Shown: piece after piece, positions 7,285 to 16,572 of the stretch
Position numbering within the stretch: the first letter of the stretch is position 1
Layout of the letters: every line of letters starts with the position of its first letter
Assembly: GCA_009783865.1 (NCBI GenBank)
Contig: WRCR01000022.1
Coordinates: forward strand, 1 to 18,686
Source: Planctomycetaceae bacterium
Lineage (GTDB): Bacteria; Planctomycetota; Planctomycetia; Pirellulales; Thermoguttaceae
Length of the DNA stretch: 18,686 bases
Reading direction: 5' to 3'
The notes under the pieces: model-generated
Databases searched by the model: none
Seen by the model: the letters and a program-made list of their open reading frames with translations, nothing else
What the model was told of the DNA's origin: nothing
Program-made: the position numbers and the translations under genes

Positions 7285-10200
7285 TTAATCTTCATCAAAT
7301 ACCGTTTGGAAGTCATCGTTGTCATCAATGTTCGTTTCCGCTTCATTGAAGAATTCCGATGACGTAAAACTCGGGATTGCACCTTCCGCACCGGTTTCCG
7401 GCGTATCATCCAAAAACGGATAATGCGGCTCTGTCGGCAGCGGCTCGGCAAACTCATCTGCCGCACCGCTCCGCAAATGCCATTGGGCTCTCTGATAACT
7501 GCGGAAACCCGTTCCAGCCGGGACAAGATGACCGAGAATCACGTTTTCTTTCAATCCGACAAGATTGTCCGTCTTGCCCGCCAATGCTGCCTCGGTAAGA
7601 ACCTTGGTTGTCTCTTGGAAAGACGCAGCCGAAATAAAACTGGAACTCTGAACCGCCGCTTTGGTAATACCGAGCAACTGCGTTGATGCCTGTGCCAACT
7701 CGGTACGCTTTGCCGTTGCCGGTTTTCCGTTTTCCGCTTCGGTTTCATTGTTTTTCTGCTCGAAAACATCACGCTGAACGATAGCACCTACTTCCATGTC
7801 GGTATCGCCTTGTTCGACAATCCTGACACAGCGGGCAACTTCCTCGTTTGCATCTCTGAATGCGAACTTGTCAATCACCGCTCCTTCCAGCAAACTGGTA
7901 TCGCCGGGGGCTTCAATGCGGACTTTCCGCAGCATCTGCGAAACTATAATCTCGATATGTTTATCGTTAATTTTCACATTTTGACCGCGATAAACCTGCT
8001 GCACTTCACGGACTAGATATTCCTGAACCGCCTCTTCGCCGGAAATACGAAGTATGTCATGCGGAATTAACGGACCATCGGTGATAGCATCTCCTGCCCT
8101 GACATAATCACCGGGGTGAACCCGCATGTGTTTTCCTTGAGAAATTTCATGAATACGGGATGCGTTAATTTCGTCATTTTTAATTACGATAGTCCGTTTT
8201 CCGTGCCGCTTTTCGCCGAATTCAGCAAAGCCGTCAATTTCGGCAATAACAGCGGGGTCTTTCGGTTTTCTGGCTTCAAAGATTTCCGTAACCCGCGGCA
8301 AACCGCCCGTAATATCCTGCGTTTTCTGGACATCACGCGGGGTCTTTGCCAGCATCGTACCGGGTTTAACCTTAGCACCGTTATCAACCATGATAACCGC
8401 TTTACTCGGAAGCCACGCAAAGTCAATAGTCCCGCCGCTGCCGTCTTCGGACTTAATTTCAATCTGCGGCTGACGGTCACCTTTGAGGTCTGTTACCGTC
8501 AAACTGATACGACCGGTGTTCTTATCCTTTTCGCCGTGAACCGTTTCGCCTTCCACAACATCGATATAGTGGACGATACCAGCGAGTTTTGCGAAAATCG
8601 GAATGTTATGCGGGTCCCAATTGCATAAACTCTGTTCCGCCTTGACAATCTGGCCTTCCTCTACGGTAATAGTTGCACCGTTGGGAACGTCGTATTTATC
8701 AAGTTCACGACCTTTTTTATCAAGAATCGCAATAGCACCGTTGCGGGAAAGCGAGGTCCTTTTACCGCCCGGCATTTCGATAAGTTCCATTTGAACGAAT
8801 TGTACCTTGCCTTCATGCCGCGCCTTGATTTCGCTTTCTTCCAGATCGCGGGCTGCTGTACCGCCGATGTGAAACGTCCGCATCGTTAACTGCGTACCGG
8901 GTTCACCGATGCTCTGCGCGGCAATGATTCCGACTGCAAGTCCTTCTTCGACTTTCCGGCTTGTTGACAAATCCATTCCGTAGCATTTTGCACAGATTCC
9001 CAATTTTGCTTCGCAGGTCATCGGACTTCGGATTTGAATTTTTTCAACACCGAGTTCCTCAATCTTGCGGGCAATTTCGGCAGTAATTAGACCGTTTTCT
9101 CTGACGATGACTTCATCGCTGAACGGATGCGTGATGTTGACGCGGGAAACACGTCCTCTGATGGAGTCCGCTAAACTGACTTCGACTTTTTCGCCGCGAT
9201 AGACAACTCCTTTGACGATACCCTGCGTTGTACCGCAGTCGTCCATTGTAACAACCACGTTCTGTGCAACGTCTGCCAATTTACGGGTCATATAACCAGA
9301 GTCCGCCGTTTTCAAAGCGGTGTCCGCCAAACCCTTGCGCGCACCGTGCGTTGAACTGAAATACTCCAGAACGGACAATCCTTCACGGAAGTTTGCCTTA
9401 ATCGGTGTTTCGATAATTTTACCGTTCGGCTTCGCCATTAAGCCGCGCATACCGGCAAGTTGGCGAATCTGTTCATTACCGCCTCTCGCACCGGAAGTTG
9501 CCATCAGGTGAATCGGATTGACATACCAGCCGCCTTTTTCCAAACGGAAGTCCCGCTCGAGGTCAGCGAGCATCTGTTTTGTGATTTCGTCTCTTGCCCG
9601 AGTCCAAATATCGAGAACCGCATTATAACGTTCCAAATCGGTCGATGCGCCTTCCTCGTATTTGCGGTACACTTTCGCAACTTCCGCTTCGGCAGCAGCG
9701 ATGATATCCAACTTGCTTTTCGGTGTGACAAGGTCATCGGTCGAAAACGACAAGCCGCTCTTGGTGCTTTCTTCAAAACCGATGCGCATCATTCGGTCGA
9801 GCAGTTCTATTGTACCTTTGCGTCCGATGTGTTCAAAACAATCGCTGATGACTCCCTGCAAGCCGCCGGATTTTAGCGGTTCATTGTAAAACGGCATACC
9901 TGTCGGCAGAATATCATTGAAAATAATGCGTCCCGGCGTTGTATCAAAAAGTTTTCCGCCGACAATGTTTGGGTCTTTTTTAAGCCAGCGTCCCTGCGGC
10001 ATCCGTACTTTGATTCTGGCGTGCAGCGCAACCTTCTTATGTGCATAAGCGGTAAGAACTTCCTCCCGGTTGGCAAAAATCATTCCTTCGCCTTTTTGGT
10101 TTGGACGGTCCATTGTGGTATAGAAGCAGCCCATCACGATGTCTTGCGAAGGCGAAATAATCGGCGAACCGTTTGCCGGACTAAAAACGTTGTTCGTGGA

Positions 10201-11811
10201 AAGCATCAAGGTATGCGCTTCAACCTGCGCTTCCAAAGACAGCGGCAGGTGTACCGCCATTTGGTCGCCGTCAAAGTCCGCATTAAATCCGCGGCAGACG
10301 AGCGGGTGAAGTTTAATCGCTTGTCCTTCAACGAGAATCGGTTCAAACGCCTGAATACCCATACGGTGAAGAGTCGGCGCGCGGTTCAAAAGCACAGGGT
10401 GATTTTGAATCACCTCTTCCAGAATATCCCACACTTCTTCGTCTTTGCGTTCAAGCATTTTCTTCGCACTTTTGATGGTATCGGCATGTCCGATTTCTTT
10501 CAAACGGCGGATGATGAACGGCTGAAATAATTCGAGGGCAATCTTTTTCGGTAAACCGCACTGATGCAACTTAAGATGCGGACCGACAACAATCACGGAA
10601 CGGGCAGAATAGTCAACACGTTTTCCGAGCAGGTTTTCACGGAAACGCCCTTGTTTGCCTTTAATCATATCGGTCAGCGATTTCAGCGGTCTGTTGCTGG
10701 AACCAAGCACGGGACGTTTGACTCTGCCGTTGTCGAAGAGTGCGTCAACGGACTGCTGGAGCATACGTTTTTCATTGCGGATAATCACTTCCGGCGCATT
10801 GAGGTCAACAAGACGTTTGAGGCGGGAATTCCGATTGATAATCCGGCGGTAAAGGTCGTTCAAGTCGCTTGTCGCAAAGGTTCCTGATTCAAGCATGACT
10901 AGCGGACGCAAATCCGGCGGTATAACCGGTATTACATCGAGAACCATCCATTCGGGACGGTTATCGCTGTCCCGCAGCGACTCTATTAACTTCAGGCGGT
11001 TTGTAATTTCCTTCTTCCGCTGTTTCGATTTTGTTTCGTCCATCTCCGTCCGAAGTTTCTTGGATTCCAGCACGAGGTCAAGATGGTCGAGGTCCAGCAG
11101 TTTGCGGATTGCTTCCGCTCCCATATCAAACGTGTCGGTTTTGCGCGTACCGATTGTACCGGGATTCTGTTCTTCGACAGAGCGAGCCTCGTCTTCGTTA
11201 AGCAGTTGATAAAGTTTCAGTGCGGAATCATTGAGAAAAAGCCGGGGCCACTTCCGCAAGTTGAGATTTTTAATACCTTCCGTTATACGAACAGGATTGC
11301 CGTCTTTGTCGATATGCACTTCGTCATTTTCGTTCACATCGACAACTTTCGGACGCTTGCCGTTCTCTACGGCGAAGGGATTTAGAACAACGTAATCCTG
11401 AAACAAAATGATTTTTTCTAAACTGCTCGCTTTCAGCGAAAGCAGGGTTGCCAAGCGGCTTGACGCTGCCTTATAAAACCAGATATGTACAGCAGGAGCA
11501 GCAAGGTCGATATGTCCCATCCGTTTGCGGCGCACCCGGCTGTGAGCAATTTTCACATGACAGCGGTCGCAGGTCATGCCTTTGTATTTTTGTCCCTTGA
11601 ATTTACCGCAGAAACATTCCCAGTCATTTGCGGGACCGAATATTTTTTCGCAGAACAAACCGTCTCGTTCCGGTCGGTAAGTCCGGTAGTTGATTGTTTC
11701 CGGTTTTTTGACTTCGCCGCAAGACCAGGCACGTATGTCACTGGGCTTCGCCAAACTGATTTTGACGGAGACGTAGTCGTTAATTCTGTCGTAAAGATAG
11801 TCGCTGCTCAT
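7285..11811 (-). CDS. rpoC: DNA-directed RNA polymerase subunit beta' (RpoC)
   Basis: RpoC is the beta' subunit that carries the catalytic Mg of RNA polymerase. The 1508-residue protein starts at ATG 11811, ten bases after a GAGG Shine-Dalgarno. Visible landmarks in order are: the N-terminal zinc ribbon (CFCGKFKG then CDRCH), the lid/rudder region (NRPLKSLTDMIKGKQGRFR), and the absolutely conserved active-site NADFDGD (residues 510-516). After these come the bridge-helix/trigger-loop region (GLMAKPNGKIIETPIKANFR and GARKGLADTALKTADSGY), the second zinc site (CGTTQG, CEAKLGICAKCYG) and the C-terminal SIGEPGTQLTMRTFHIGG. It ends in an acidic tail (NIDDNDDFQTVFDED). It is about 100 residues longer than the E. 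coli protein. rpoB lies 70 nt upstream on the same strand. Confidence 0.99.
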   Translation of the reverse strand: MSSDYLYDRINDYVSVKISLAKPSDIRAWSCGEVKKPETINYRTYRPERDGLFCEKIFGPANDWECFCGKFKGQKYKGMTCDRCHVKIAHSRVRRKRMGHIDLAAPAVHIWFYKAASSRLATLLSLKASSLEKIILFQDYVVLNPFAVENGKRPKVVDVNENDEVHIDKDGNPVRITEGIKNLNLRKWPRLFLNDSALKLYQLLNEDEARSVEEQNPGTIGTRKTDTFDMGAEAIRKLLDLDHLDLVLESKKLRTEMDETKSKQRKKEITNRLKLIESLRDSDNRPEWMVLDVIPVIPPDLRPLVMLESGTFATSDLNDLYRRIINRNSRLKRLVDLNAPEVIIRNEKRMLQQSVDALFDNGRVKRPVLGSSNRPLKSLTDMIKGKQGRFRENLLGKRVDYSARSVIVVGPHLKLHQCGLPKKIALELFQPFIIRRLKEIGHADTIKSAKKMLERKDEEVWDILEEVIQNHPVLLNRAPTLHRMGIQAFEPILVEGQAIKLHPLVCRGFNADFDGDQMAVHLPLSLEAQVEAHTLMLSTNNVFSPANGSPIISPSQDIVMGCFYTTMDRPNQKGEGMIFANREEVLTAYAHKKVALHARIKVRMPQGRWLKKDPNIVGGKLFDTTPGRIIFNDILPTGMPFYNEPLKSGGLQGVISDCFEHIGRKGTIELLDRMMRIGFEESTKSGLSFSTDDLVTPKSKLDIIAAAEAEVAKVYRKYEEGASTDLERYNAVLDIWTRARDEITKQMLADLERDFRLEKGGWYVNPIHLMATSGARGGNEQIRQLAGMRGLMAKPNGKIIETPIKANFREGLSVLEYFSSTHGARKGLADTALKTADSGYMTRKLADVAQNVVVTMDDCGTTQGIVKGVVYRGEKVEVSLADSIRGRVSRVNITHPFSDEVIVRENGLITAEIARKIEELGVEKIQIRSPMTCEAKLGICAKCYGMDLSTSRKVEEGLAVGIIAAQSIGEPGTQLTMRTFHIGGTAARDLEESEIKARHEGKVQFVQMELIEMPGGKRTSLSRNGAIAILDKKGRELDKYDVPNGATITVEEGQIVKAEQSLCNWDPHNIPIFAKLAGIVHYIDVVEGETVHGEKDKNTGRISLTVTDLKGDRQPQIEIKSEDGSGGTIDFAWLPSKAVIMVDNGAKVKPGTMLAKTPRDVQKTQDITGGLPRVTEIFEARKPKDPAVIAEIDGFAEFGEKRHGKRTIVIKNDEINASRIHEISQGKHMRVHPGDYVRAGDAITDGPLIPHDILRISGEEAVQEYLVREVQQVYRGQNVKINDKHIEIIVSQMLRKVRIEAPGDTSLLEGAVIDKFAFRDANEEVARCVRIVEQGDTDMEVGAIVQRDVFEQKNNETEAENGKPATAKRTELAQASTQLLGITKAAVQSSSFISAASFQETTKVLTEAALAGKTDNLVGLKENVILGHLVPAGTGFRSYQRAQWHLRSGAADEFAEPLPTEPHYPFLDDTPETGAEGAIPSFTSSEFFNEAETNIDDNDDFQTVFDED

Positions 11812-11881
11812 TGTAATGAAACCTCGTTATTGTGAAAATTGTTTTATGATATGTACTTTTTACGTTATTATATTGCGGCGG
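11812..11881 (-). promoter_or_regulatory. rpoB-rpoC intergenic spacer with TATAAT
   Basis: The 70-nt spacer is AT-rich and holds no terminator. Read on the minus strand it contains a perfect TATAAT soon after the rpoB stop, without a recognisable -35 box, and the GAGG that serves rpoC. A weak internal promoter for rpoC is possible; simple read-through from rpoB is more likely. Confidence 0.3.
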
Positions 11882-14800
11882 TCAAATCCCGTCGCCTTTT
11901 TCGAGTTGCATGTTCAGGGCGAGACCTCGGATTTCGTTGGTTAACACATCGAAACTTGCCGGTGTTCCCGCTTCCAAAGTGTTTTCGCCTTTGACCATTG
12001 AATCGTATATTTTTGTGCGTCCTTCGACATCATCGCTCTTGACGGTAAGCAATTCCTGCAGCGTGTAAGCCGCTCCGTATGCTTCCAAAGCCCATACTTC
12101 CATTTCACCGAACCGCTGACCGCCGAAACGGGCTTTACCGCCAAGCGGCTGCTGCGTAATGAGCGAGTAAGGTCCGGTACTTCTCGCATGAACCTTATCC
12201 TCAACCAAATGGTGCAACTTGAGCATATAGATATAGCCCACCGTTGTTTCTTGGTCAAAGGGTTCACCGGTGCGTCCGTCGAAGAGACGTACTTTGCCGT
12301 GCCGCGGCAGTCCCGCCTTTTCCAATTCATTGTTAACGGCGGATTCCGTTGTCCCGTCAAACACCGGCGTTACCGCCTGATAACCCAACTTTGCGGCTGC
12401 CCAGCCGAGATGCGTCTCAAGAATCTGACCAACATTCATACGGCTGGGAACACCCAGCGGATTAAGAAGAATCTCAACCGGCGTTCCGTCCGCAAGATAC
12501 GGCATGTCTTCGCGGGGTAATATCTTGGAAATAACGCCTTTGTTGCCGTGCCGGCCTGCCATCTTGTCGCCGACCGAAATAACCCGTTTCGCGGCAACAT
12601 AAACCTTGACCATTTGCAAAACACCGCGCCGGAGTTCATCACCACGCTTCTTCGAATTCAGTTTGCGTTCCTTGGCATCAACAGCCGTTTCAATGGCAGA
12701 CCAATACCGTTTGAAAACTCGTTCTGCTCTGTCATAAACATCCGGTTGATTTTCGAGATTGAGATGTTCCAGCCGGAATAATTTCGGTGTTTCCAATTCG
12801 TCGGCATCAATTTTACGACCGATTACTTCTTCGATTTCTTCAACCATCGGTTCGAAAAGTGCTTTAATTTTTGCATCTTCTTCTTTTTCGATTTGCTTAA
12901 TCTCCCGGTCGAACAAATCGCGTTCCCCGTCCGACATACTCATACGGCAGGAGAATTTCTGCGTTCCGATGACAATACCCTCGACACCAGACGGGACTAC
13001 CAGCGATTCGTTTTTGACATCTTCGCCGGCGCGTCCGAAAATCGCAAGCAGGAGTTTTTCCTCCGGCGACAACTCGGTCTTTGTCCTTGGAACGACTTTC
13101 CCGACAAGAATATCGTCCGGTCTGACGTATGTTCCGACACGGACAATACCGCCTTCGTCCAGATTCCGCAATGCGCGTTCACCGACATTCGGAATATCGC
13201 AGGTGAACTCTTCACGTCCCTGCCTTTGGTCGCGAATCTCGACATCGAACTCCTCTATGTGAATGGAAGTATAAGTATCCCTCTTAACAAGGTCTTCGCT
13301 GATGATGATAGCGTCTTCAAAATTGAAACCGTCCCAAGCCATGAAACCAACGAGTACATTTCTGCCGAGACATAGTTCACCTTTATACATGCTCGCACCG
13401 TCAGCAAGGATTTGTCCCGCCTCGACTTTTTGATTCGGCTGCACAATCGGAATTTGATTTTGACAGGTTCTTTCGTTCATTCCGACAAATTTGCGAAGTA
13501 CATACTCATCTTCATAAACGGAGTCAAGGAGACGTTTTTCAACAGCATCCAATTCCTTGCGCAGCGGCAGCAGAATAACGTCGCGGCATATCTGTTTCTC
13601 GGCATCCAGTTGGAATCCGAATTCCTTTATTTTACCGTTAATTTCCGTAACGGGACTCTTGCCGCCCGCTTCAACTACGGCTGCATCGGAAGCAAAAATC
13701 TTGCGCAGTTTTCCATTCTCATTGAAGTCGGCAAGCGTTTTAATTTTGGCATCTTTACATGCCTTTGCGGTCGGCGCAGACAATTTTATGTCGGCAATCG
13801 CTTTCAACAAGATTTCGTCCGTTTCTTTCGTTCTTGCCGAAACCTTCATCTCGATTTTACTTCTTTCATCCAGTAGTTTTTTACCCAACACCGGGTCGGA
13901 AGAAATAATAACCCGCTGCGAGTCAACGTATGTTACAATTCCCTTGCGTCTGGCATGGACCAGAAGCGAAGAGTTGAACGCTGCCCGATGTTCCAATCCG
14001 GTTGCCACAATCGGCGGTTCGGGAACCAAAAGCGGAACTGCCTGCCGCTGCATGTTAGAACCCATCAAAGCGCGGTTAGCGTCGTCGTGTTCCAAGAACG
14101 GAATCAAACCAGCGGAAACACCGACCATCTGACTCGGCGCAACATCGACATATTCCACGTCTTCAATCGGAACAGGTTCGTAATCACCCTTGTAGCGGAC
14201 AATTACGGTTTCCGTAATTTCGTCCGGTATAATCTCGCCTTTTTCAATTTTTACATCGGCGGGGGCAAGCCGGACAATATGTTCTTGGTCCGCACGGAGC
14301 CAATCAATTTTCTCGGTTAATTTTCCGTTTTTCACAGCCCGATAAGGCGAAACGAGAAAACCGAATTCGTCAACCGAAGCATAGATGCTCAAACTCGAAA
14401 TCAAACCGATGTTAGCACCTTCCGGTGTTTCAATCGGACAAATACGACCGTAATGAGATGAGTGAACGTCGCGGACTTCAAACCCCGCCCGTTTCCGGTT
14501 CAAACCGCCGGGTCCCAGCGCGGACAAACGCCGCTCATGCGTGAGCATCGAAAGAGGATTCGTTTGGTCAACTACCTGTGAAAGTTCGCCGCGCCCAAAG
14601 AAGTATTCAATGGTCGCCGAAACGCTCTTTTGATTGATGCAAGTCCTCGGCGATTCTACCTGCTGTTTTGAATTGAACCGCTCCCTCACAGTGCGCTGCA
14701 ACTTCAAAAATCCTTTGCGGAGTTCATCGCCTGCCAATTCGTCTATCGTTCTCAAACGGCGGTTGCCGAGATGGTCAATATCATCAACTTCCGCCCTTCC

Positions 14801-16036
14801 GTCTCCGCCCCAAAGAAAATACAAATAGTTCACGGCATGAACAATATCTTCTGCCGAAAGGGTCATTTCGTCAAGTGAAATATCGATGCCTAATTTCCGG
14901 TTGACACGGAAACGTCCGACACGTCCCAAACGGTAGCGGTTAGTATCGAAGAACCTTTCGTGAAACAGCTGTTTTGCCCTGTCCAACTGTGCGGGTCCTG
15001 GACGCAACTTCTGATAAATCCGCATCAACGCCTCTTCGTGAGTGCGTGTCTTGTCTTCCGCCAGCGAATTGAGCAGCAGTTTATTTCGCTGTTCGTCCAT
15101 TATTTCAATCTTTTTCAAGCCGGCAGTACAAATTTCTTCGGCAAGTGCTTTGGTGATGACCTGACCGGACTCAACGATGATTTCGTTTGCTTTATCGCCT
15201 TCTTTAGGATATTTAATATCCCTGACGGCGATTTTGCCTTCAATTTTAGCGGCAGCGGCACTGGAATTGACCGGCACCGATTTCGTAGTATAAAACGATT
15301 TAAGGATTTGGTCGTTTGTACTGTATCTGTCGGACATTGCCCGCAGAAACATCATTATCGGCAGTTTATTTCCTTGGTCAATCTTGACAGTAATAGTTTC
15401 CTTGCGGGTGATACTCAATTCAATCCAACTTCCGCGTTCCGGTATAATGCGGCAACTGAACGTTTTGCGTTCACCGTCCATTTCGGCGGTAAAATCAATA
15501 CCCGGACTGCGGTGAAGTTGGCTCACGACAACACGTTCCGCTCCATTGATAATAAATTCTCCGCCGCCGAGCATTATCGGAATATCGCCGAGATAAACGT
15601 CTTCTTCGATAATACTTCCGGCTGATTTTGATTTAGCGGTATTCTGGGCGGCAGCCCCCGGTTTTTGTGACGCGGGACCTCTGTCGCCGAGATTCGCCGC
15701 CGCTGAAATGGAAAGACGAAGACGAACCTTGAACGGCTTGCCGTAAGTCAAGCGGAGTTGACGACATTCATCCGGTTCAAAACGCGGCTTCTCTAATTCG
15801 TAATACAGATATTCGAGGGAAATGGTCTCATCAAAGTTCTTGATGGGAAAGATTTCCCGCAAGACGGCTTCAAGTCCGATGTTTTCCCGCTTCCGAGGCG
15901 AAACATCTTCTTGCAGAAAACGTTTATAACTTTCAGTTTGCAGTTTCGTCAGGTCGGGAATTTCGTACCTTTTGCTCTGACTGCCGAAGAATTTCTTATT
16001 TTCAAAAACAAAACGCCGCTGCCACGGTGAAGTCAT
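11882..16036 (-). CDS. rpoB: DNA-directed RNA polymerase subunit beta (RpoB)
   Basis: RpoB is the beta subunit of RNA polymerase. The 1384-residue protein starts at ATG 16036 with an AAGGA Shine-Dalgarno nine bases before. Landmarks are the N-terminal RYEIPDLTKLQTESY, the protrusion segment VYLGDIPIMLGGGEFIING, the fork/rifampicin region (about 481-512, ALGPGGLNRKRAGFEVRDVH), ICPIETPEGANIGLI, GRNVLVGFMAWDGFNFEDAI, the DKMAGRHGNKGVIS active-site segment and the C-terminal clamp part GGQRFGEMEVWALEAYGAA. An Ala/Pro/Lys-rich linker of about 30 residues (115-143) sits where E. coli has about 11 residues before VYMGEIP. In the rifampicin region D490, H500 and S505 match E. coli D516, H526 and S531, but V488 and V489 replace F514 and M515. 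No rplJ/rplL precedes the gene. Confidence 0.99.
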   Translation of the reverse strand: MTSPWQRRFVFENKKFFGSQSKRYEIPDLTKLQTESYKRFLQEDVSPRKRENIGLEAVLREIFPIKNFDETISLEYLYYELEKPRFEPDECRQLRLTYGKPFKVRLRLSISAAANLGDRGPASQKPGAAAQNTAKSKSAGSIIEEDVYLGDIPIMLGGGEFIINGAERVVVSQLHRSPGIDFTAEMDGERKTFSCRIIPERGSWIELSITRKETITVKIDQGNKLPIMMFLRAMSDRYSTNDQILKSFYTTKSVPVNSSAAAAKIEGKIAVRDIKYPKEGDKANEIIVESGQVITKALAEEICTAGLKKIEIMDEQRNKLLLNSLAEDKTRTHEEALMRIYQKLRPGPAQLDRAKQLFHERFFDTNRYRLGRVGRFRVNRKLGIDISLDEMTLSAEDIVHAVNYLYFLWGGDGRAEVDDIDHLGNRRLRTIDELAGDELRKGFLKLQRTVRERFNSKQQVESPRTCINQKSVSATIEYFFGRGELSQVVDQTNPLSMLTHERRLSALGPGGLNRKRAGFEVRDVHSSHYGRICPIETPEGANIGLISSLSIYASVDEFGFLVSPYRAVKNGKLTEKIDWLRADQEHIVRLAPADVKIEKGEIIPDEITETVIVRYKGDYEPVPIEDVEYVDVAPSQMVGVSAGLIPFLEHDDANRALMGSNMQRQAVPLLVPEPPIVATGLEHRAAFNSSLLVHARRKGIVTYVDSQRVIISSDPVLGKKLLDERSKIEMKVSARTKETDEILLKAIADIKLSAPTAKACKDAKIKTLADFNENGKLRKIFASDAAVVEAGGKSPVTEINGKIKEFGFQLDAEKQICRDVILLPLRKELDAVEKRLLDSVYEDEYVLRKFVGMNERTCQNQIPIVQPNQKVEAGQILADGASMYKGELCLGRNVLVGFMAWDGFNFEDAIIISEDLVKRDTYTSIHIEEFDVEIRDQRQGREEFTCDIPNVGERALRNLDEGGIVRVGTYVRPDDILVGKVVPRTKTELSPEEKLLLAIFGRAGEDVKNESLVVPSGVEGIVIGTQKFSCRMSMSDGERDLFDREIKQIEKEEDAKIKALFEPMVEEIEEVIGRKIDADELETPKLFRLEHLNLENQPDVYDRAERVFKRYWSAIETAVDAKERKLNSKKRGDELRRGVLQMVKVYVAAKRVISVGDKMAGRHGNKGVISKILPREDMPYLADGTPVEILLNPLGVPSRMNVGQILETHLGWAAAKLGYQAVTPVFDGTTESAVNNELEKAGLPRHGKVRLFDGRTGEPFDQETTVGYIYMLKLHHLVEDKVHARSTGPYSLITQQPLGGKARFGGQRFGEMEVWALEAYGAAYTLQELLTVKSDDVEGRTKIYDSMVKGENTLEAGTPASFDVLTNEIRGLALNMQLEKGDGI

Positions 16037-16090
16037 AACAACAATTCCTTAAAGTGTGTGTTAAATGTAAATTTTTACGATTATTGTTGA

Positions 16091-16112
16091 CCGCCTGTGT
16101 TTTACAGGGCGG
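16091..16112 (-). promoter_or_regulatory. Hairpin in the rpoB leader
   Basis: CCGCCTGT (16091-16098) pairs with ACAGGGCGG (16104-16112) with one bulged G, giving eight GC-rich pairs about 55-75 bases upstream of the rpoB start. A T-run does not follow on the minus strand, so it is more like a leader structure than a classic terminator. Possible roles are attenuation or transcript stability. Confidence 0.4.
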
Positions 16113-16147
16113 CTAATAAATCCCAAGCCAAGGGGAAAATAAAGTGC

Positions 16148-16165
16148 CGGAGACGATAATCTCCG
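16148..16165 (-). promoter_or_regulatory. Second hairpin in the rpoB leader
   Basis: CGGAGA (16148-16153) and TCTCCG (16160-16165) form a six-pair stem with a six-base loop, about 110-130 bases upstream of rpoB. On the minus strand it is followed by GGCACTTTATTTTCC, a mixed T-rich stretch. It could be part of an rpoB attenuator together with the hairpin at 16091-16112. Confidence 0.35.
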
Positions 16166-16412
16166 CTAAAAATCAAATTCCTGCCTGATTGTAAATAGTA
16201 GAGAACGGGCGGGAAAGTATGCCGGATGGCACGAAAGCGCAAGACATCTGCGATAACGAGGCATAGTATCGTCTTTCATTTTCGAGGTTTAGCGAAACGA
16301 GAATTTCACCCATTTAGAAACAATGGACAATGATAGCAAAAATTTCAAAGTCCGCAAGAGGGGGGCAACTTTAATTTTTTTTCAGAATTGCCGGACCGGC
16401 ATTTTTCCCTCA

Positions 16413-16442
16413 TTGACAGCACCGCTAAAGTTATGCTACGAT
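16413..16442 (+). promoter_or_regulatory. Sigma70-like promoter for the DUF1559 reading frame
   Basis: A perfect TTGACA (16413-16418), an 18-base spacer and TACGAT (16437-16442) form a housekeeping-type promoter. It is followed by AGGAG at 16483-16487 and GTG 16496 at eight bases. The arrangement marks 16496 as the original translation start of the pseudopilin gene. Confidence 0.6.
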
Positions 16443-16495
16443 GATTCGTGTTCGGTGACAATTTACTCAACCATGTTTCAATAGGAGAAATCGAA

Positions 16496-16546
16496 GTGAG
16501 AAAAGTACGTTTTAATCTGCGTGATTTGAGGGGGGAAACGAATTAA
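16496..16546 (+). other. Displaced 5' end of the DUF1559 gene (16 codons, then stop)
   Basis: Starting at GTG 16496, with a well-placed AGGAG, the frame reads MRKVRFNLRDLRGETN and stops at TAA 16544-16546. It passes through six G at 16530-16535. Moving back one base within that run leads into the open frame that encodes the pseudopilin helix, so this is most likely the native N terminus separated by a one-base frameshift. A programmed -1 shift or a phase-variable G-run are alternatives. Confidence 0.5.
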
Positions 16547-16549
16547 GAG

Positions 16550-16569
16550 CGGCGGGTGATAACCCGCCG
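16550..16569 (+). repeat. Palindromic repeat inside the pseudopilin leader
   Basis: CGGCGGGT (16550-16557) and ACCCGCCG (16562-16569) are perfect inverted arms around GATA. A degenerate relative sharing GAGCGGCGGGTG and then TAAACCC lies at 3820-3838 in the glgB leader. In the pseudopilin frame the palindrome is translated as part of the leader before the hydrophobic helix, which recalls the palindromic elements known inside genes of other bacteria. Confidence 0.5.
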
Positions 16570-16572
16570 TCT

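Larger units (their letters stand above)
16037..16495. other. Divergent intergenic region: rpoB leader and pseudopilin promoter
   Basis: No gene is seen. The part next to rpoB (about 16090-16165) holds two hairpins. The right part (16413-16495) holds a rightward promoter and ribosome binding site for the DUF1559 reading frame. Between them a GAGGGGGG run occurs at 16358-16365, and an imperfect palindrome TGCCGGACCGGCA at 16389-16401 is followed by five T. A minus-strand promoter for rpoB must lie here, but I could not pick one with good -35 and -10 boxes. Confidence 0.5.

Noticed and set aside
8116..10887. Several plus-strand frames of 100-170 codons opposite rpoC
   Set aside because: They lie wholly inside rpoC on the other strand and show no family-like pattern.
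12893..15625. Plus-strand frames of up to 221 codons opposite rpoB
   Set aside because: Antisense shadows of a conserved gene, rich in Phe, Cys and His as expected from reverse reading.
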